The notes beneath the pieces are model-generated. The model ran no database searches and was not told the DNA's origin. It worked only from the letters and a program-made list of their open reading frames with translations. From Aliivibrio sifiae (GTDB lineage: Bacteria > Pseudomonadota > Gammaproteobacteria > Enterobacterales > Vibrionaceae), in the NCBI RefSeq assembly GCF_002954705.1, contig NZ_MSCO01000001.1, positions 430,590 to 462,847 on the forward strand: DNA of 32,258 nt. The letters are read 5' to 3'. Below are positions 1-9,435 of the stretch, in pieces; the first letter of the stretch is position 1, and each line of letters opens with the position of its first letter. The position numbers were made by a program, and so were the translations under genes.

Positions 1-47
1 TTTTATTGGTTACGATATTTAGTTACAAAGACAATTAGAATTACTGT

Positions 48-124
48 GCGCTAGTAGCTCAGCTGGATAGAGTACCTGGCTACGAACCAGGCGGTCGGAG
101 GTTCGAATCCTCCCTGGCGCACCA
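48..124 (+). tRNA. tRNA-Arg (anticodon ACG)
   Basis: A 77-base cloverleaf. The 7-bp acceptor stem pairs GCGCTAG with CTGGCGC (one G-T wobble), followed by discriminator A and an encoded CCA at 122-124. The anticodon stem CCTGG/CCAGG closes the loop CTACGAA, giving anticodon ACG at 82-84, normally modified to ICG and reading CGU/CGC/CGA. The T-arm contains GTTCGAATC. The upstream 47 bases show no other tRNA, but in Vibrionaceae this tRNA usually lies in a tandem tRNA cluster, so earlier members probably lie left of the window. A terminator follows directly, making this the last gene of its transcript. Confidence 0.97.
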
Positions 125-135
125 TTCTTTAAAAG

Positions 136-163
136 AACCCGATCTTTATGGTCGGGTTTTTTT
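136..163 (+). terminator. Rho-independent terminator of the tRNA-Arg transcript
   Basis: Stem AACCCGA (136-142) pairs with TCGGGTT (152-158), with a 9-base loop and a T-run through 163. It lies 11 bases after the tRNA CCA end. Confidence 0.9.
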
Positions 164-335
164 ATGCCTATAAGAAATTTCGTTAATTAATTGATACTAT
201 TATTAAATAGATCGAATTATAGGTTATTATTAGGTAATTTGATTGTAATCAGTTTATTCTTAAGTGATTAGTGGCAGTGTATGGACATATCTCACCATAA
301 AACGCTTTTTTTAATAATTTGTGATCGTTTCGTAT
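164..335. other. AT-rich intergenic stretch, no gene seen
   Basis: Between the tRNA terminator and the oad promoter lies AT-rich DNA. The only long frame here (minus strand, 311-526) overlaps the start of oadG and has no recognisable features. A TGTGATCGTTT half-site near 320 resembles the left half of a CRP site, but its right half is poor. I see no RNA gene or repeat. Confidence 0.5.
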
Positions 336-363
336 TTGACAAATTTATTGATGTCGAGATAAT
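336..363 (+). promoter_or_regulatory. Sigma70-type promoter for oadGAB
   Basis: A perfect -35 hexamer TTGACA (336-341), a 16-bp spacer and -10 GATAAT (358-363, 5 of 6). This predicts a start near 370 and a leader of about 75 bases before oadG. No other comparably good promoter is visible before oadG. Confidence 0.65.
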
Positions 364-443
364 CACTCTTTCTTTTTAGAATAAAAGAACACAATTTGTT
401 ATTAAGTTTTACATTGTCACTCTCATCAAAAAAGGAATAAAAG

Positions 444-695
444 ATGACAGACATTGGAAGTCTATTAGGGGAAGCTGCAACGTTAATGCTTACAGGCATG
501 GGCGTCGTATTCGCATTCCTTACCATCCTCGTTTACCTCGTTCGACTTATGTCTCGATTGCTGCCTGTGGAGCTCGCTCCTAAGCAGGCATTAGCGATCC
601 AAAAGGTTCAAAATCCCGATCAAACAACAGTCCAACCTCAAATTATTGCTGCGATCTCTGCTGCGGTTAAATTACACCGTCAAAAGAATCGATAA
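444..695 (+). CDS. oadG: Oxaloacetate decarboxylase gamma subunit
   Basis: The small membrane subunit of the Na+-pumping oxaloacetate decarboxylase, which bridges the soluble alpha and membrane beta subunits. The 83-residue product has one hydrophobic segment (about residues 12-34, MLTGMGVVFAFLTILVYLV) near the N-terminus, then a polar tail ending in AVKLHRQKNR. The tail histidine fits the family's Zn2+-binding, alpha-contacting C-terminus. Size, topology and position as first gene before oadA and oadB all agree with OadG. The start is supported by AGGA seven bases upstream. The gap to oadA is 37 bases. Confidence 0.93.
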   Translation: MTDIGSLLGEAATLMLTGMGVVFAFLTILVYLVRLMSRLLPVELAPKQALAIQKVQNPDQTTVQPQIIAAISAAVKLHRQKNR

Positions 696-732
696 ACTGT
701 TTTAGGAAAATTATTACAAGGAGTTTGTAAGT

Positions 733-2511
733 ATGTCTAAACCACTTTCTATCACTGATGTGGTACTTCGTGATGCTCATCAATCATTGTTTGCTACTCG
801 TATGCGTGTCGAAGATATGCTGCCAATCGCTGAACAGCTTGATAAAATCGGCTATTGGTCATTAGAAACTTGGGGTGGAGCAACTTTTGATGCTTGTATT
901 CGTTACCTAGGTGAAGATCCATGGGAACGTCTACGTTTATTAAAAAAAGCGATGCCAAATACACCGATGCAAATGTTATTACGTGGCCAAAACCTATTAG
1001 GTTATCGTCACTATGCTGATGACGTGGTGGAAAAGTTTGTTGAGAGAGCGCACGCGAATGGGATGGACGTTTTCCGTATTTTTGATGCAATGAATGACGT
1101 TAGAAATTTTCAAACAGCAGTAAAGGCAACGATAGACGTTGGTGCTCACGCACAAGGAACTCTTTCTTACACAACAAGCCCTGTACATAATTCAGATACT
1201 TGGGTTGATTTAGCAAAACGCCTTGAAGATCTGGGTTGCCACTCTTTATGTATTAAAGATATGTCAGGTCTGCTTAAGCCTTATGAAGCAGAAGATCTGA
1301 TTACTCGTATCAAAGCGTCGTGTGATGTACCTCTTGCGTTACATAGCCATGCTACAACGGGTTTATCTACAGCAACAGCATTAAAAGCGGTTGAAGCGGG
1401 TATCGATATTCTAGATACAGCTATCTCTTCAATGAGCCAAACATATGGTCATACACCAACAGAAACTGTTGTCGCAATGTTAGAAGGAACGGGTCGTGAT
1501 ACTAATCTTAACCTTGAGCAACTAGAGCCTATTGCAACTTATTTCCGTGAAGTTCGTAAGAAATATACGAAATTTGAGGGAAAAATGAAAGGTGTAGATT
1601 CTCGTATTCTTATCGCCCAAGTTCCTGGTGGCATGCTTACTAATATGGAAAGTCAACTTAAAGAGCAAGGCGCTGCAGACAAAATGGATGAGGTACTACT
1701 AGAGATCCCTAGAGTACGTAAAGATCTTGGTTATATTCCTCTAGTTACACCGACTTCTCAAATTGTAGGTACTCAAGCGGTTATTAATGTACTTACTGGT
1801 GAGCGCTATAAGAGCATCACAAAAGAAACCGCAGGTGTATTAAAAGGTGAATATGGTTCAGCTCCTGCAGAGGTCAACGCTGAGTTACAAGCCCGAGTAT
1901 TAGATGGAGGAGAAGCAATTACTTGCCGTCCTGCGGATCTATTAAAATCAGAACTTCATACATTGACTGATGAACTGATTGCTAAAGCAAAAGAAGACAA
2001 TATTGAATTGGCAGAACAACAAGTGGATGACGTTCTAACCTATGCACTATTCCCACAAGTTGGTTTGAAATTCCTGAATAACCGTAATAATCCAGAAGCA
2101 TTTGAACCCGCGCCAGGAACCGAAACAGACGTTGATGTTAAAGCGGCGCCTACAAAAGGTGGCGTTGAAGCTTATAGCGTTAAGGTCGATGGTCAAGTTT
2201 ATAATGTTGAGGTTGGCCCTCAAGGCATTATTTCTTCTGTTTCACCTATATCAGCACAATCAGTACCAGTTCAATCAGCACAATTGTCAGCGGTAGATGC
2301 AGAATCTGTAGATGCCCCACTTGCAGGTACAATCTTCAAAGTTTTAGTGCAACCAGGTGCTGAAGTGGCTGAAGGTGACGTACTACTTATTCTTGAAGCT
2401 ATGAAAATGGAAACTGAAATCAGAGCTTCGCGCAATGGTACAGTGCAAGATATTTTAACTAAGGAAGGCGATGCGGTAGCAGTTGGTGCACCGTTGCTTT
2501 CTCTAGCGTAA
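733..2511 (+). CDS. oadA: Oxaloacetate decarboxylase alpha subunit (biotin carboxyltransferase)
   Basis: The soluble alpha subunit transfers the carboxyl group of oxaloacetate to protein-bound biotin, releasing pyruvate. The 592 residues contain an N-terminal HMGL-like carboxyltransferase barrel (about 1-300), a conserved carboxylase/PYC domain (about 300-460), a flexible Ser/Gln/Val-rich linker (about 505-525) and a biotinyl domain. Metal-site residues fit the family: Asp14 in LRDAHQS, Lys175 in CIKDM, His204 and His206 in LHSHAT. The biotin lysine is Lys558 in EAMKME, 34 residues from the C-terminus, as is usual. AAGGAG lies 9 bases before the ATG. In Vibrio there are often two oad loci. 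This one has no citrate-fermentation genes beside it, so it resembles the oad-1 type; pyruvate carboxylase subunit B is the only close alternative and oadB/oadG context rules it out. Confidence 0.96.
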   Translation: MSKPLSITDVVLRDAHQSLFATRMRVEDMLPIAEQLDKIGYWSLETWGGATFDACIRYLGEDPWERLRLLKKAMPNTPMQMLLRGQNLLGYRHYADDVVEKFVERAHANGMDVFRIFDAMNDVRNFQTAVKATIDVGAHAQGTLSYTTSPVHNSDTWVDLAKRLEDLGCHSLCIKDMSGLLKPYEAEDLITRIKASCDVPLALHSHATTGLSTATALKAVEAGIDILDTAISSMSQTYGHTPTETVVAMLEGTGRDTNLNLEQLEPIATYFREVRKKYTKFEGKMKGVDSRILIAQVPGGMLTNMESQLKEQGAADKMDEVLLEIPRVRKDLGYIPLVTPTSQIVGTQAVINVLTGERYKSITKETAGVLKGEYGSAPAEVNAELQARVLDGGEAITCRPADLLKSELHTLTDELIAKAKEDNIELAEQQVDDVLTYALFPQVGLKFLNNRNNPEAFEPAPGTETDVDVKAAPTKGGVEAYSVKVDGQVYNVEVGPQGIISSVSPISAQSVPVQSAQLSAVDAESVDAPLAGTIFKVLVQPGAEVAEGDVLLILEAMKMETEIRASRNGTVQDILTKEGDAVAVGAPLLSLA

Positions 2512-2522
2512 GGTAGCTAAAC

Positions 2523-3653
2523 ATGGATGGTTTATTAACACTATGGAATGAAACCGCAATTGCGAATTTTAAATTTGAACAACTTATTATGATCTTCGTG
2601 GGTTGTGGGCTTTTGTTTTTAGCGATTAAAAAAGGATTCGAGCCATTACTATTGCTACCAATTGGGTTTGGTGCAGTATTGGCTAATATTCCAAACGCAG
2701 GATTCACTGATCCTGGTGGGTTATTGTATTACGTGTATTACGTAGGGATAGAAACGGGGATATTCCCATTACTAATCTTTATGGGTGTAGGTGCAATGAC
2801 AGATTTTGGTGCGCTCATTGCGAATCCAAAAACCCTGTGGTTAGGTGCTGCGGCCCAAGTCGGTATTTTTGCAACGTTGTTTGGTGCAATCTTACTCAAC
2901 TATGTTCCGGGAATGGAATTCACACTAGCTGATGCTTCATCAATCGCAATTATTGGTGGTGCAGATGGCCCAACGGCTATTTTCTTAGCGAGCCAATTAT
3001 CTCCTGATTTATTAGGTGCGATAGCTGTTGCTGCTTATAGTTACATGGCGCTTGTTCCAATTATTCAGCCGCCAATAATGAAAGCATTAACCACACCTGA
3101 AGAACGTCAAATTAAAATGGCTCAATTACGCCATGTAGGTAAAGCAGAGAAGGTCATCTTCCCTCTTGCTGTACTACTAATGACGATTTTATTTTTACCA
3201 TCAGCAACGCCATTAGTTGGCATGTTCTGCTTGGGTAATTTAATGAAAGAATCAGGTGTTGTTGATCGCTTATCGAATACCGCTCAAAATGAATTAATCA
3301 ATGTTGTTACTATTTTCTTAGGTTTAGGTGTTGGCTCAAAACTAAAAGCTGAAACTTTTTTGAATGTAGAAACACTAGGTATTTTATTATTGGGTGCAGT
3401 TGCCTTCAGTGTTGGTACTGCCGGTGGCGTATTAATGGCTAAAGTATTGAACAAGTATTCAAAAGAAGACATTAACCCGCTTATCGGTGCAGCAGGCGTA
3501 TCTGCAGTACCAATGGCTGCACGAGTTGTTAATAAAGTGGGGCTTGAAGCTAACCCTCAAAACTTTTTATTAATGCATGCAATGGGACCAAATGTGGCAG
3601 GGGTATTAGGTTCAGCTGTTGCTGCAGGTATCCTTTTAGCTCTTGTTGGGTAA
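2523..3653 (+). CDS. oadB: Oxaloacetate decarboxylase beta subunit, Na+ pump
   Basis: The membrane beta subunit decarboxylates carboxybiotin and couples this to Na+ export across the inner membrane. The 376 residues are highly hydrophobic with about nine membrane segments. The diagnostic motif [10 protein letters not shown] contains Asp148, the counterpart of the catalytic/Na+-binding aspartate (Asp203 of Klebsiella OadB). The C-terminal [12 protein letters not shown] motif carries the conserved Asn, Gly and Ser of the last segments. The protein is shorter than the roughly 433-residue Klebsiella enzyme, mostly at the N-terminus, as in other Vibrio oad-1 type loci. It begins 11 bases after oadA with AAGG overlapping the oadA stop region, and is followed by a strong terminator, so oadGAB is one transcript. 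Confidence 0.95.
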   Translation: MDGLLTLWNETAIANFKFEQLIMIFVGCGLLFLAIKKGFEPLLLLPIGFGAVLANIPNAGFTDPGGLLYYVYYVGIETGIFPLLIFMGVGAMTDFGALIANPKTLWLGAAAQVGIFATLFGAILLNYVPGMEFTLADASSIAIIGGADGPTAIFLASQLSPDLLGAIAVAAYSYMALVPIIQPPIMKALTTPEERQIKMAQLRHVGKAEKVIFPLAVLLMTILFLPSATPLVGMFCLGNLMKESGVVDRLSNTAQNELINVVTIFLGLGVGSKLKAETFLNVETLGILLLGAVAFSVGTAGGVLMAKVLNKYSKEDINPLIGAAGVSAVPMAARVVNKVGLEANPQNFLLMHAMGPNVAGVLGSAVAAGILLALVG

Positions 3654-3675
3654 TTCCAAATAAAACTTAACAATA

Positions 3676-3700
3676 AAAGGGTGCAGGCGCGCCCTTTTTT
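3676..3700 (+). terminator. Terminator of the oadGAB operon
   Basis: Stem AAAGGGTGC (3676-3684) pairs with GCGCCCTTT (3689-3697, one G-T pair) around loop AGGC, ending in six T. Confidence 0.9.
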
Positions 3701-3749
3701 ATTTTATGCTGTAGTAATATAAATCGTAATCAATGGAATTAATTCAGTC

Positions 3750-4181
3750 ATGTTTGATTGGTTCAATGCAGATTCAGCATTATGGGTATTATTTAGTTCT
3801 GGATTTTTAAGTGCAACTTTACTTCCTGGAGCCTCTGAAGCAAGCTTAATTGCAACATTAAATCTAAACAGCTTTTCAATGTGGACAGTAATCGCCGTTG
3901 CAACATTGGGAAATACGCTAGGCGGAATAACAAATTATTGGATTGGTTTGTTACTTCCTGATAAAACTTCTTCACAGAAACATGGTCATAAAGCCATTCA
4001 ATGGATAAAAACGTACGGTTATTGGACATTATTGTTCAGTTGGCTACCTGTTATTGGTGATCCTCTTTGTCTCGCAGCCGGATGGTTACGAATGAGATTC
4101 TGGCCATGCGTAATTTTAATTGGTATAGGAAAGGTTGCACGATATCTTCTGTTATCGCTCGCAGTAAATGGGATTTTATAG
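3750..4181 (+). CDS. yqaA: YqaA-family (DedA/SNARE-associated) inner membrane protein
   Basis: A 143-residue polytopic membrane protein matching E. coli YqaA (142 residues) in size and pattern. Hydrophobic segments lie at about 8-28, 42-62, 92-112 and 115-135. The motif ATLGNTLGGITNYWIG (about 50-65) and PVIGDPLCLAAGWLRM (about 100-115) are typical of the small YqaA branch of the DedA superfamily. DedA proteins are thought to act in membrane lipid (for example undecaprenyl phosphate) recycling; the role of YqaA itself is unknown. The stop codon lies 8 bases before the next start and its TAG is part of that gene's AGGA ribosome site, implying translational coupling with the M16 protease. The ribosome site for this gene is weak. 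Confidence 0.85.
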   Translation: MFDWFNADSALWVLFSSGFLSATLLPGASEASLIATLNLNSFSMWTVIAVATLGNTLGGITNYWIGLLLPDKTSSQKHGHKAIQWIKTYGYWTLLFSWLPVIGDPLCLAAGWLRMRFWPCVILIGIGKVARYLLLSLAVNGIL

Positions 4182-4189
4182 GAACTAGA

Positions 4190-7042
4190 ATGAAAAAATT
4201 ATTAGGTCTCTCGATAGTACTGGCTCTAGCGGGTTGCAGTAACTCTGAATTTGAAGCGCCAAAAAGCGCTGACTTACCACAAGGCGTTACTTTAGTTAAG
4301 CGAGTATTGCCAAAAGAAGGCACAACGGTTATTCCATACCAAAAATACACATTAGAAAATGGATTGACGGTTATTTTAAGCCCAGATCATTCTGATCCAC
4401 TTGTGCACGTTGATGTTACTTATCATGTTGGTTCTGCACGAGAAGAAATTGGTAAATCAGGCTTTGCGCATTTCTTTGAACATATGATGTTCCAAGGTTC
4501 TGAAAATGTAGGTGATCAACAACACTTTAAGATTATTACTGAAGCGGGTGGTACGTTAAATGGCACAACGAACCGTGATAGAACCAATTATTTTGAAACC
4601 GTGCCAGCAAATCAATTAGAGAAAATGCTCTGGTTAGAGTCAGATCGTATGGGGTTTTTAATTGACGCCGTTTCCCAGAAGAAATTTGAGATTCAACGCA
4701 GTACAGTTAAGAACGAACGTGGTCAAAATTATGATAATAGACCTTATGGGTTAATTTATGAACGTATGGGAGAGGCTTTATTTCCACAAGACCATCCTTA
4801 TTCATGGCAAACAATTGGTTACGTTGAAGACTTAGATCGTGTAGATGTGAATGATCTTAAAGCATTCTTTTTACGTTGGTACGGCCCAAATAACGCGGTT
4901 ATTACCATTGGTGGTGATTTAGATAGTAAGCAAACACTAGAGTGGGTAAATAAATACTTTGGGTCAATTCCTCGTGGGCCAGAAGTTGAAAATGCACCGA
5001 AGCAACCAGTCACTCTGACTGAGAATCGTTTTATTACTTTGGAAGATAGAATTCAGCAACCGATGGTTATGATTGGTTGGCCAACAACGTATCGCGGTGA
5101 AAAAACGGAAGCTAGCCTTGATATGTTAGCAACCTTACTTGGTGATGGTAAAACGAGTTTACTTTATCAAGACCTAGTGAAGACTGGTAAAGTTGTTGAT
5201 GCAGGTGCTTTCCATGATTGTGCAGAGCTGTCTTGTACTATGTATGTTTATGCGATGACAGATTCTAGCGATAAGAATGATCTTGCTACCGCATATAAAG
5301 AAGTGATGGATGTATTAGATAAATTTGAAAAAGAAGGCGTATCACAAGAAGATCTTGCTGAAGTCCAAGGCAGTGCAGAAGCAGGAGCTATTTTTGGTCT
5401 GCAATCAGTCTCAGGAAAAGTATCTCAACTCGCATCTAATGAAACTTTTTATGGCAACCCTGATCAGCTAGAAAAACAATTGGCTGAACTTAAAGCGGTT
5501 ACTCCAGAGAAAGTTTCTCAAGCTTTTGATATGTATATTGCTAATAAATATAAAGTAACGTTAAGTGTGGTTCCAAAAGGAAAAACACAACTGCAAGTTA
5601 AAGCACCTAACTTTATAACCCCAAAACGCGACTTACCTGAATACAAGAAAATTGATGACAGTAGTTTAGATGTACGTAAAGCAGTTGATGATTTTGATCG
5701 TTCAGTTATGCCGTTACCATCAAAGGGGGTTACGGCTAAAACGCCAGATATTTTCCGTGCGCAATTAGCTAACGGTATTGAAGTTTTAGGCTCTGAAGCA
5801 ATTGAAACACCAACGGTTCAATTACAAATATCAATTCCTGCTGGTAATCGTTACGTTCCAAGAGGTCAGGAAGGTTTAGCGTCACTAACTGCTGCTATGA
5901 TGGAAGAAGGGACCACGACCTCAAGTTCAGAAGCGCTTCAGAAACGTTTAGATAAACTAGGTAGCGGTATTTCGTTTAACTCTGGTAACTACACGACTGG
6001 AATTTCCGTATCTTCATTAACAAAAAATTTAGATGAAACATTATCTATTGTAAATGAAATGCTGTTTTCTCCTGCATTTAAGCAAGCTGACTTTGAACGT
6101 TTGCAAAAACAAGCTGTAGAAGGTTTGGTTTATAGCCATCAAAAACCATCATGGTTAGCCTCTCAAGCTACGAGAGAAGTTTTGTTTAAAGGAACAATAT
6201 TTGATCGCTCACCTGATGGAACGATTGCTTCGGTAAAAAACCTTACTCTAGATGATGTAAAACGTTTTTATAAAGAAAACTACACACCAGTAGGAACGCA
6301 AGTCGTGTCAGTTGGAGATATCAATAAATCAGATTTGATATCAAAACTCTCTTTTCTTTCTCTGTGGAAAGGTGAAGCACCACAATTGTTAGCACCACAA
6401 AAATTACCAACGTTAACTCAACAAAAAGTATATTTAATTGATAAACCTAATGCACCTCAAAGTGTGATTCGTTTTGTTCGACAAGGTATGCCTTTTGATG
6501 CAACGGGGGAACTATTTGAAACGCAACTTGCAAATTTTAATTTAGGTGGAAATTTCAATAGCCGAATTAATCAAAACCTTCGCGAAGATAAAGGGTATAC
6601 CTATGGCGCGGGTGGTTATCTAACGGGAAATAAAGAAGTTGGTATGTCCATTTTTTATGCTCAAGTACGCGCAGATGTGACGCTTGAATCAATCAAAGAA
6701 TTTACCGCAGAGATGCGGAAATTTGCTAACGATGGTATGACTATGGATGAACTTAACTTTATGCGTTTGGCAGTAGGTCAACAAGATGCGTTGAAGTATG
6801 AAACACCAAGTCAGAAAGCAAATTTATTAGGTAAAATACTAACGTACTCGTTAGACGCTGATTTTATTGATGAACAAAATGAATTAATTGCGACTTTGGG
6901 TCGTGATGAATTTAATGATTTAGCAACGAAGTGGTTTGATCCTACAAAATATCAAATTATTGTCGTCGGAGATAAAAAAGCATTAACTCCAAAATTGAAA
7001 ACACTAGGATTACCGGTTGAGTTGATAGCTCCTAAGGAGTAA
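4190..7042 (+). CDS. M16-family zinc protease, outer-membrane lipoprotein (fused two-unit insulinase type)
   Basis: A 950-residue inverzincin metallopeptidase with two M16 units in one chain. The first unit holds the zinc site: His94-x-x-Glu97-His98 (HFFEH) and the third ligand Glu176 in NERGQN, 78 residues on. The second unit (about 500-950) lacks HxxEH but has the RxxxxY-type substrate-side motif LREDKGYTYGAGG (about 800-812), usual for these enzymes. The start chosen is the ATG at 4190, not the longer open frame from 4067. It gives a lipoprotein signal MKKLLGLSIVLALAGC with Cys16 and Ser at +2 (outer membrane sorting) and an AGGA site overlapping the yqaA stop. It probably degrades peptides in the periplasm. 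Substrate cannot be read from the sequence. It ends at a strong terminator. Confidence 0.9.
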   Translation: MKKLLGLSIVLALAGCSNSEFEAPKSADLPQGVTLVKRVLPKEGTTVIPYQKYTLENGLTVILSPDHSDPLVHVDVTYHVGSAREEIGKSGFAHFFEHMMFQGSENVGDQQHFKIITEAGGTLNGTTNRDRTNYFETVPANQLEKMLWLESDRMGFLIDAVSQKKFEIQRSTVKNERGQNYDNRPYGLIYERMGEALFPQDHPYSWQTIGYVEDLDRVDVNDLKAFFLRWYGPNNAVITIGGDLDSKQTLEWVNKYFGSIPRGPEVENAPKQPVTLTENRFITLEDRIQQPMVMIGWPTTYRGEKTEASLDMLATLLGDGKTSLLYQDLVKTGKVVDAGAFHDCAELSCTMYVYAMTDSSDKNDLATAYKEVMDVLDKFEKEGVSQEDLAEVQGSAEAGAIFGLQSVSGKVSQLASNETFYGNPDQLEKQLAELKAVTPEKVSQAFDMYIANKYKVTLSVVPKGKTQLQVKAPNFITPKRDLPEYKKIDDSSLDVRKAVDDFDRSVMPLPSKGVTAKTPDIFRAQLANGIEVLGSEAIETPTVQLQISIPAGNRYVPRGQEGLASLTAAMMEEGTTTSSSEALQKRLDKLGSGISFNSGNYTTGISVSSLTKNLDETLSIVNEMLFSPAFKQADFERLQKQAVEGLVYSHQKPSWLASQATREVLFKGTIFDRSPDGTIASVKNLTLDDVKRFYKENYTPVGTQVVSVGDINKSDLISKLSFLSLWKGEAPQLLAPQKLPTLTQQKVYLIDKPNAPQSVIRFVRQGMPFDATGELFETQLANFNLGGNFNSRINQNLREDKGYTYGAGGYLTGNKEVGMSIFYAQVRADVTLESIKEFTAEMRKFANDGMTMDELNFMRLAVGQQDALKYETPSQKANLLGKILTYSLDADFIDEQNELIATLGRDEFNDLATKWFDPTKYQIIVVGDKKALTPKLKTLGLPVELIAPKE

Positions 7043-7052
7043 TTATTGTTAG

Positions 7053-7088
7053 AAAAACGGCAATATCAAGCGTATATTGCCGTTTTTT
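7053..7088 (+). terminator. Terminator of yqaA-M16 protease transcript
   Basis: A perfect 13-bp stem (7053-7065 with 7075-7087) built on AACGGCAATA/TATTGCCGTT, followed by a T-run. It begins 10 bases after the protease stop codon. Confidence 0.93.
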
Positions 7089-7174
7089 CGTATCCAATCG
7101 TTATTAAAATTTGCTAATATCCCAAGATATAAATCAACATTATGTTGAACTTACCTCAATAGCGAGAATGTATT

Positions 7175-8740
7175 TTGACCGAATTTATCAACCGATTACA
7201 GAAAGTCGCTTCCAATCCTCAGGCATTTAAAAAAGCAGGCCGAGGAATTGAAAGAGAGACCCTAAGATTTACTCTTGGCGGATCGCTTTCTTCAAGGCCG
7301 CATCCAGTAGGCGTAGGTTCAGCATTAACTCATAAATACATAACAACAGACTTTGCAGAATCTTTATTAGAGTTTATTACACCAGTATCGAATGATGTCG
7401 ATACTGTGATTAATCAGCTTGAAGATGTGCATCATTACACCGTATCTCATATGGGCGAAGAGAAGCTTTGGCCATTATCAATGCCGTGCTTTGTTACTAA
7501 AGACGACGATATCACATTGGCTCAATATGGTGAGTCGAATGTAGGTCAATTAAAAACAACATATCGTGAAGGCCTTAAGCGTCGCTATGGCAGCGTTATG
7601 CAGGTCATTTCGGGAGTGCATTTTAATTTTTCTTTCTCAACACAATTTTGGGATGAATTATTTGGTGAGCAAACAGAGGAAGATAGACAATCCTCTGTGT
7701 CTGATGCGTACTTTAGCCTTATTCGTAACTATTACCGCTTTGGTTGGTTAATTCCTTATTTCTTTGGTGCATCGCCTGCATTATGTAGTTCATTTATTCA
7801 AGGACGTGAAACGTCAATGGAGTTTGAATCTTTAGGTAATACATTGTATTTACCATATGCAACTTCGCTGCGCTTAAGTGATCTTGGATATACTAATGAC
7901 GCTCAAAGTGATTTAAAAATTAGCCTAAACAGTGTAGATGAATATGTTGAAGGCTTAAATAAAGCGATTCGCACCCCATCTGCTGAGTTTGCTAAAATCG
8001 GACTAAAAGATGGCGAAAAGCATATTCAATTGAATGCCAATGTACTTCAAATTGAAAATGAATTATATGCACCAATTAGACCTAAACGCGTAGCAAAATC
8101 GGGCGAGCGCCCATCAGAAGCATTAGAGCGTTCAGGTGTTGAATACATTGAAGTTCGTTCATTAGATGTGAATCCATTCAGTTCAGTTGGTGTTGATAAG
8201 GACCAAGTGCGTTTCCTTGACCTATTTCTAACTTGGGCAGTATTAACAGATTCAGCGCCAATGAATGACAGTGAAATGGCTTGTTGGAAAGATAATTGGA
8301 ATAAGATTATTGAGAAAGGCCGTAAACCTGGGCTAGAGCTTCAAATTGGTTGCCAAGGTGAAAGGCTTACTCAAAAAGCATGGGCAGAACGCGTCTTTGA
8401 TGATTTGCTTCTTATTGCTAAAGAGATGGATTCGGTAAATGGCGATGATGAATACCAACAAACTCATCAGCGTTTAACTGCAATGATTGAAGATCCTGAA
8501 TTAACTATTTCAGGTCGCCTACTTGCAGAAACTAAAAAAGGTGGTGGTATTGGTAAGATAGGCTGTGATCTTGCGGTTCAGCATCGAGAAACGCACCTTA
8601 GTCATCAATATAGCTTTTATACAAAAGAAGAGTTAGATGCTGAAGTTAAGCGTTCTATTCTAGCTCAGAAAGAGATTGAATCGAACGATAAGCAGTCCTT
8701 TTCTGAATATTTAGAAGATTATTTCAGTTATTTGAAGTAA
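7175..8740 (+). CDS. gshA: Glutamate-cysteine ligase (first step of glutathione synthesis)
   Basis: Joins L-glutamate and L-cysteine with ATP to form gamma-glutamylcysteine in the cytoplasm. The 521 residues align along the whole E. coli GshA (518). Conserved stretches include RGIERETLR (about 23-31), [20 protein letters not shown] (about 50-69), [60 protein letters not shown] and [12 protein letters not shown]. The start is TTG: no in-frame ATG gives a matching N-terminus, and E. coli gshA also starts at TTG. The ribosome site is weak (GCGAG), suggesting low translation. It stands alone between two terminators. Confidence 0.96.
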   Translation: MTEFINRLQKVASNPQAFKKAGRGIERETLRFTLGGSLSSRPHPVGVGSALTHKYITTDFAESLLEFITPVSNDVDTVINQLEDVHHYTVSHMGEEKLWPLSMPCFVTKDDDITLAQYGESNVGQLKTTYREGLKRRYGSVMQVISGVHFNFSFSTQFWDELFGEQTEEDRQSSVSDAYFSLIRNYYRFGWLIPYFFGASPALCSSFIQGRETSMEFESLGNTLYLPYATSLRLSDLGYTNDAQSDLKISLNSVDEYVEGLNKAIRTPSAEFAKIGLKDGEKHIQLNANVLQIENELYAPIRPKRVAKSGERPSEALERSGVEYIEVRSLDVNPFSSVGVDKDQVRFLDLFLTWAVLTDSAPMNDSEMACWKDNWNKIIEKGRKPGLELQIGCQGERLTQKAWAERVFDDLLLIAKEMDSVNGDDEYQQTHQRLTAMIEDPELTISGRLLAETKKGGGIGKIGCDLAVQHRETHLSHQYSFYTKEELDAEVKRSILAQKEIESNDKQSFSEYLEDYFSYLK

Positions 8741-8756
8741 CGGTACCTGAAATTAT

Positions 8757-8792
8757 AAAGCACTGTTATTCTATGAGTAGCAGTGCTTTTTT
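8757..8792 (+). terminator. Terminator of gshA
   Basis: Stem AAAGCACTG (8757-8765) pairs with CAGTGCTTT (8781-8789) over a 15-base loop and ends in T-runs to 8792. It lies just upstream of the next gene's start and covers a spurious upstream in-frame ATG at 8773. Confidence 0.85.
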
Positions 8793-8805
8793 ATTGAGTA
8801 AATAT

Positions 8806-9405
8806 ATGAACTATAAATTTTCTATCGCAATATTAGCATTATTAATACTATCGGGTTGCGCGACTACATCACCAACAAAGCAAGATAATTTATGCGAGAT
8901 CTTTCGAGAGAAAAGTGGTTGGTATGATGATGCCAAAGACATGACAGAAGAGTATGGTACTCCAATCAATGTTGCTATGGCTATAATGAAGCAAGAAAGT
9001 AGCTTTCGCTCAGATGTGCGTCCACCAAGAACGAAATTATTAGGATTTATTCCATGGAGCCGTCCAAGCTCTGCCTATGGATATGCTCAAGCACAAGATC
9101 CTGTGTGGGGGGAATATGAAGATGCGACGGGTGGCGGCTCACGCAGTAGTTTTGATGATGCTATAATGTTTATCGGTTGGTATACTGACGGCTCTCAAAA
9201 ACAATTAGGTATTTCTAAGTGGGACCCTTATAACCAATATCTTGCTTATCATGAGGGACGGGGAGGTTATAAACGTAAGAGCTATCAAAGTAAGCCGCAA
9301 TTGATTAAGATAGCACGTAGAGTTGAGTCTCAAGCTAAAACTTATGGCTGGCAATTAAAACAATGTAAAGCTGAGCTTGAAAGACAAAGTAGTTGGTGGT
9401 GGTAA
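8806..9405 (+). CDS. SLT-like (lysozyme-fold) lipoprotein
   Basis: A 199-residue predicted lipoprotein resembling transglycosylase SLT-domain proteins. The ATG at 8806 is preferred over the in-frame ATG at 8773 because it gives a clean signal MNYKFSIAILALLILSGC (lipobox LSGC, Cys18, Ala at +2) and because 8773 lies in the gshA terminator. The segment AMAIMKQESSFRSD (Glu64) matches the catalytic glutamate-serine motif of lytic transglycosylases, followed by SAYGYAQAQDPVW in place of the GLMQ motif, and YLAYHEGRGGY where SLT enzymes have YNAG. It may cleave peptidoglycan glycan strands, but the changed GLMQ and YNAG motifs make activity or specificity uncertain. It ends in three tryptophans. 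It is 30 bases upstream of luxS and may be co-transcribed. Confidence 0.78.
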   Translation: MNYKFSIAILALLILSGCATTSPTKQDNLCEIFREKSGWYDDAKDMTEEYGTPINVAMAIMKQESSFRSDVRPPRTKLLGFIPWSRPSSAYGYAQAQDPVWGEYEDATGGGSRSSFDDAIMFIGWYTDGSQKQLGISKWDPYNQYLAYHEGRGGYKRKSYQSKPQLIKIARRVESQAKTYGWQLKQCKAELERQSSWWW

Positions 9406-9435
9406 GTCACCATTCATAAATTAAAGGATTAAATA

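Noticed and set aside
320-340. CRP-like half-site upstream of oadG (TGTGATCGTTT)
   Set aside because: Its right half does not match TCACA.
311-526. Minus-strand open frame overlapping the oadG start
   Set aside because: It overlaps the oad promoter and oadG, has no ribosome site and no recognisable domain.
794-1188. Two minus-strand frames inside oadA
   Set aside because: They are antisense shadows of a well-supported gene and have no domain signal.
4067-4189. Upstream extension of the M16 protease
   Set aside because: It overlaps yqaA out of frame. The ATG at 4190 gives a lipoprotein signal and a good ribosome site.
8773-8805. Upstream ATG of the SLT-like lipoprotein
   Set aside because: It lies inside the gshA terminator hairpin and would put 11 extra residues before the lipoprotein signal.
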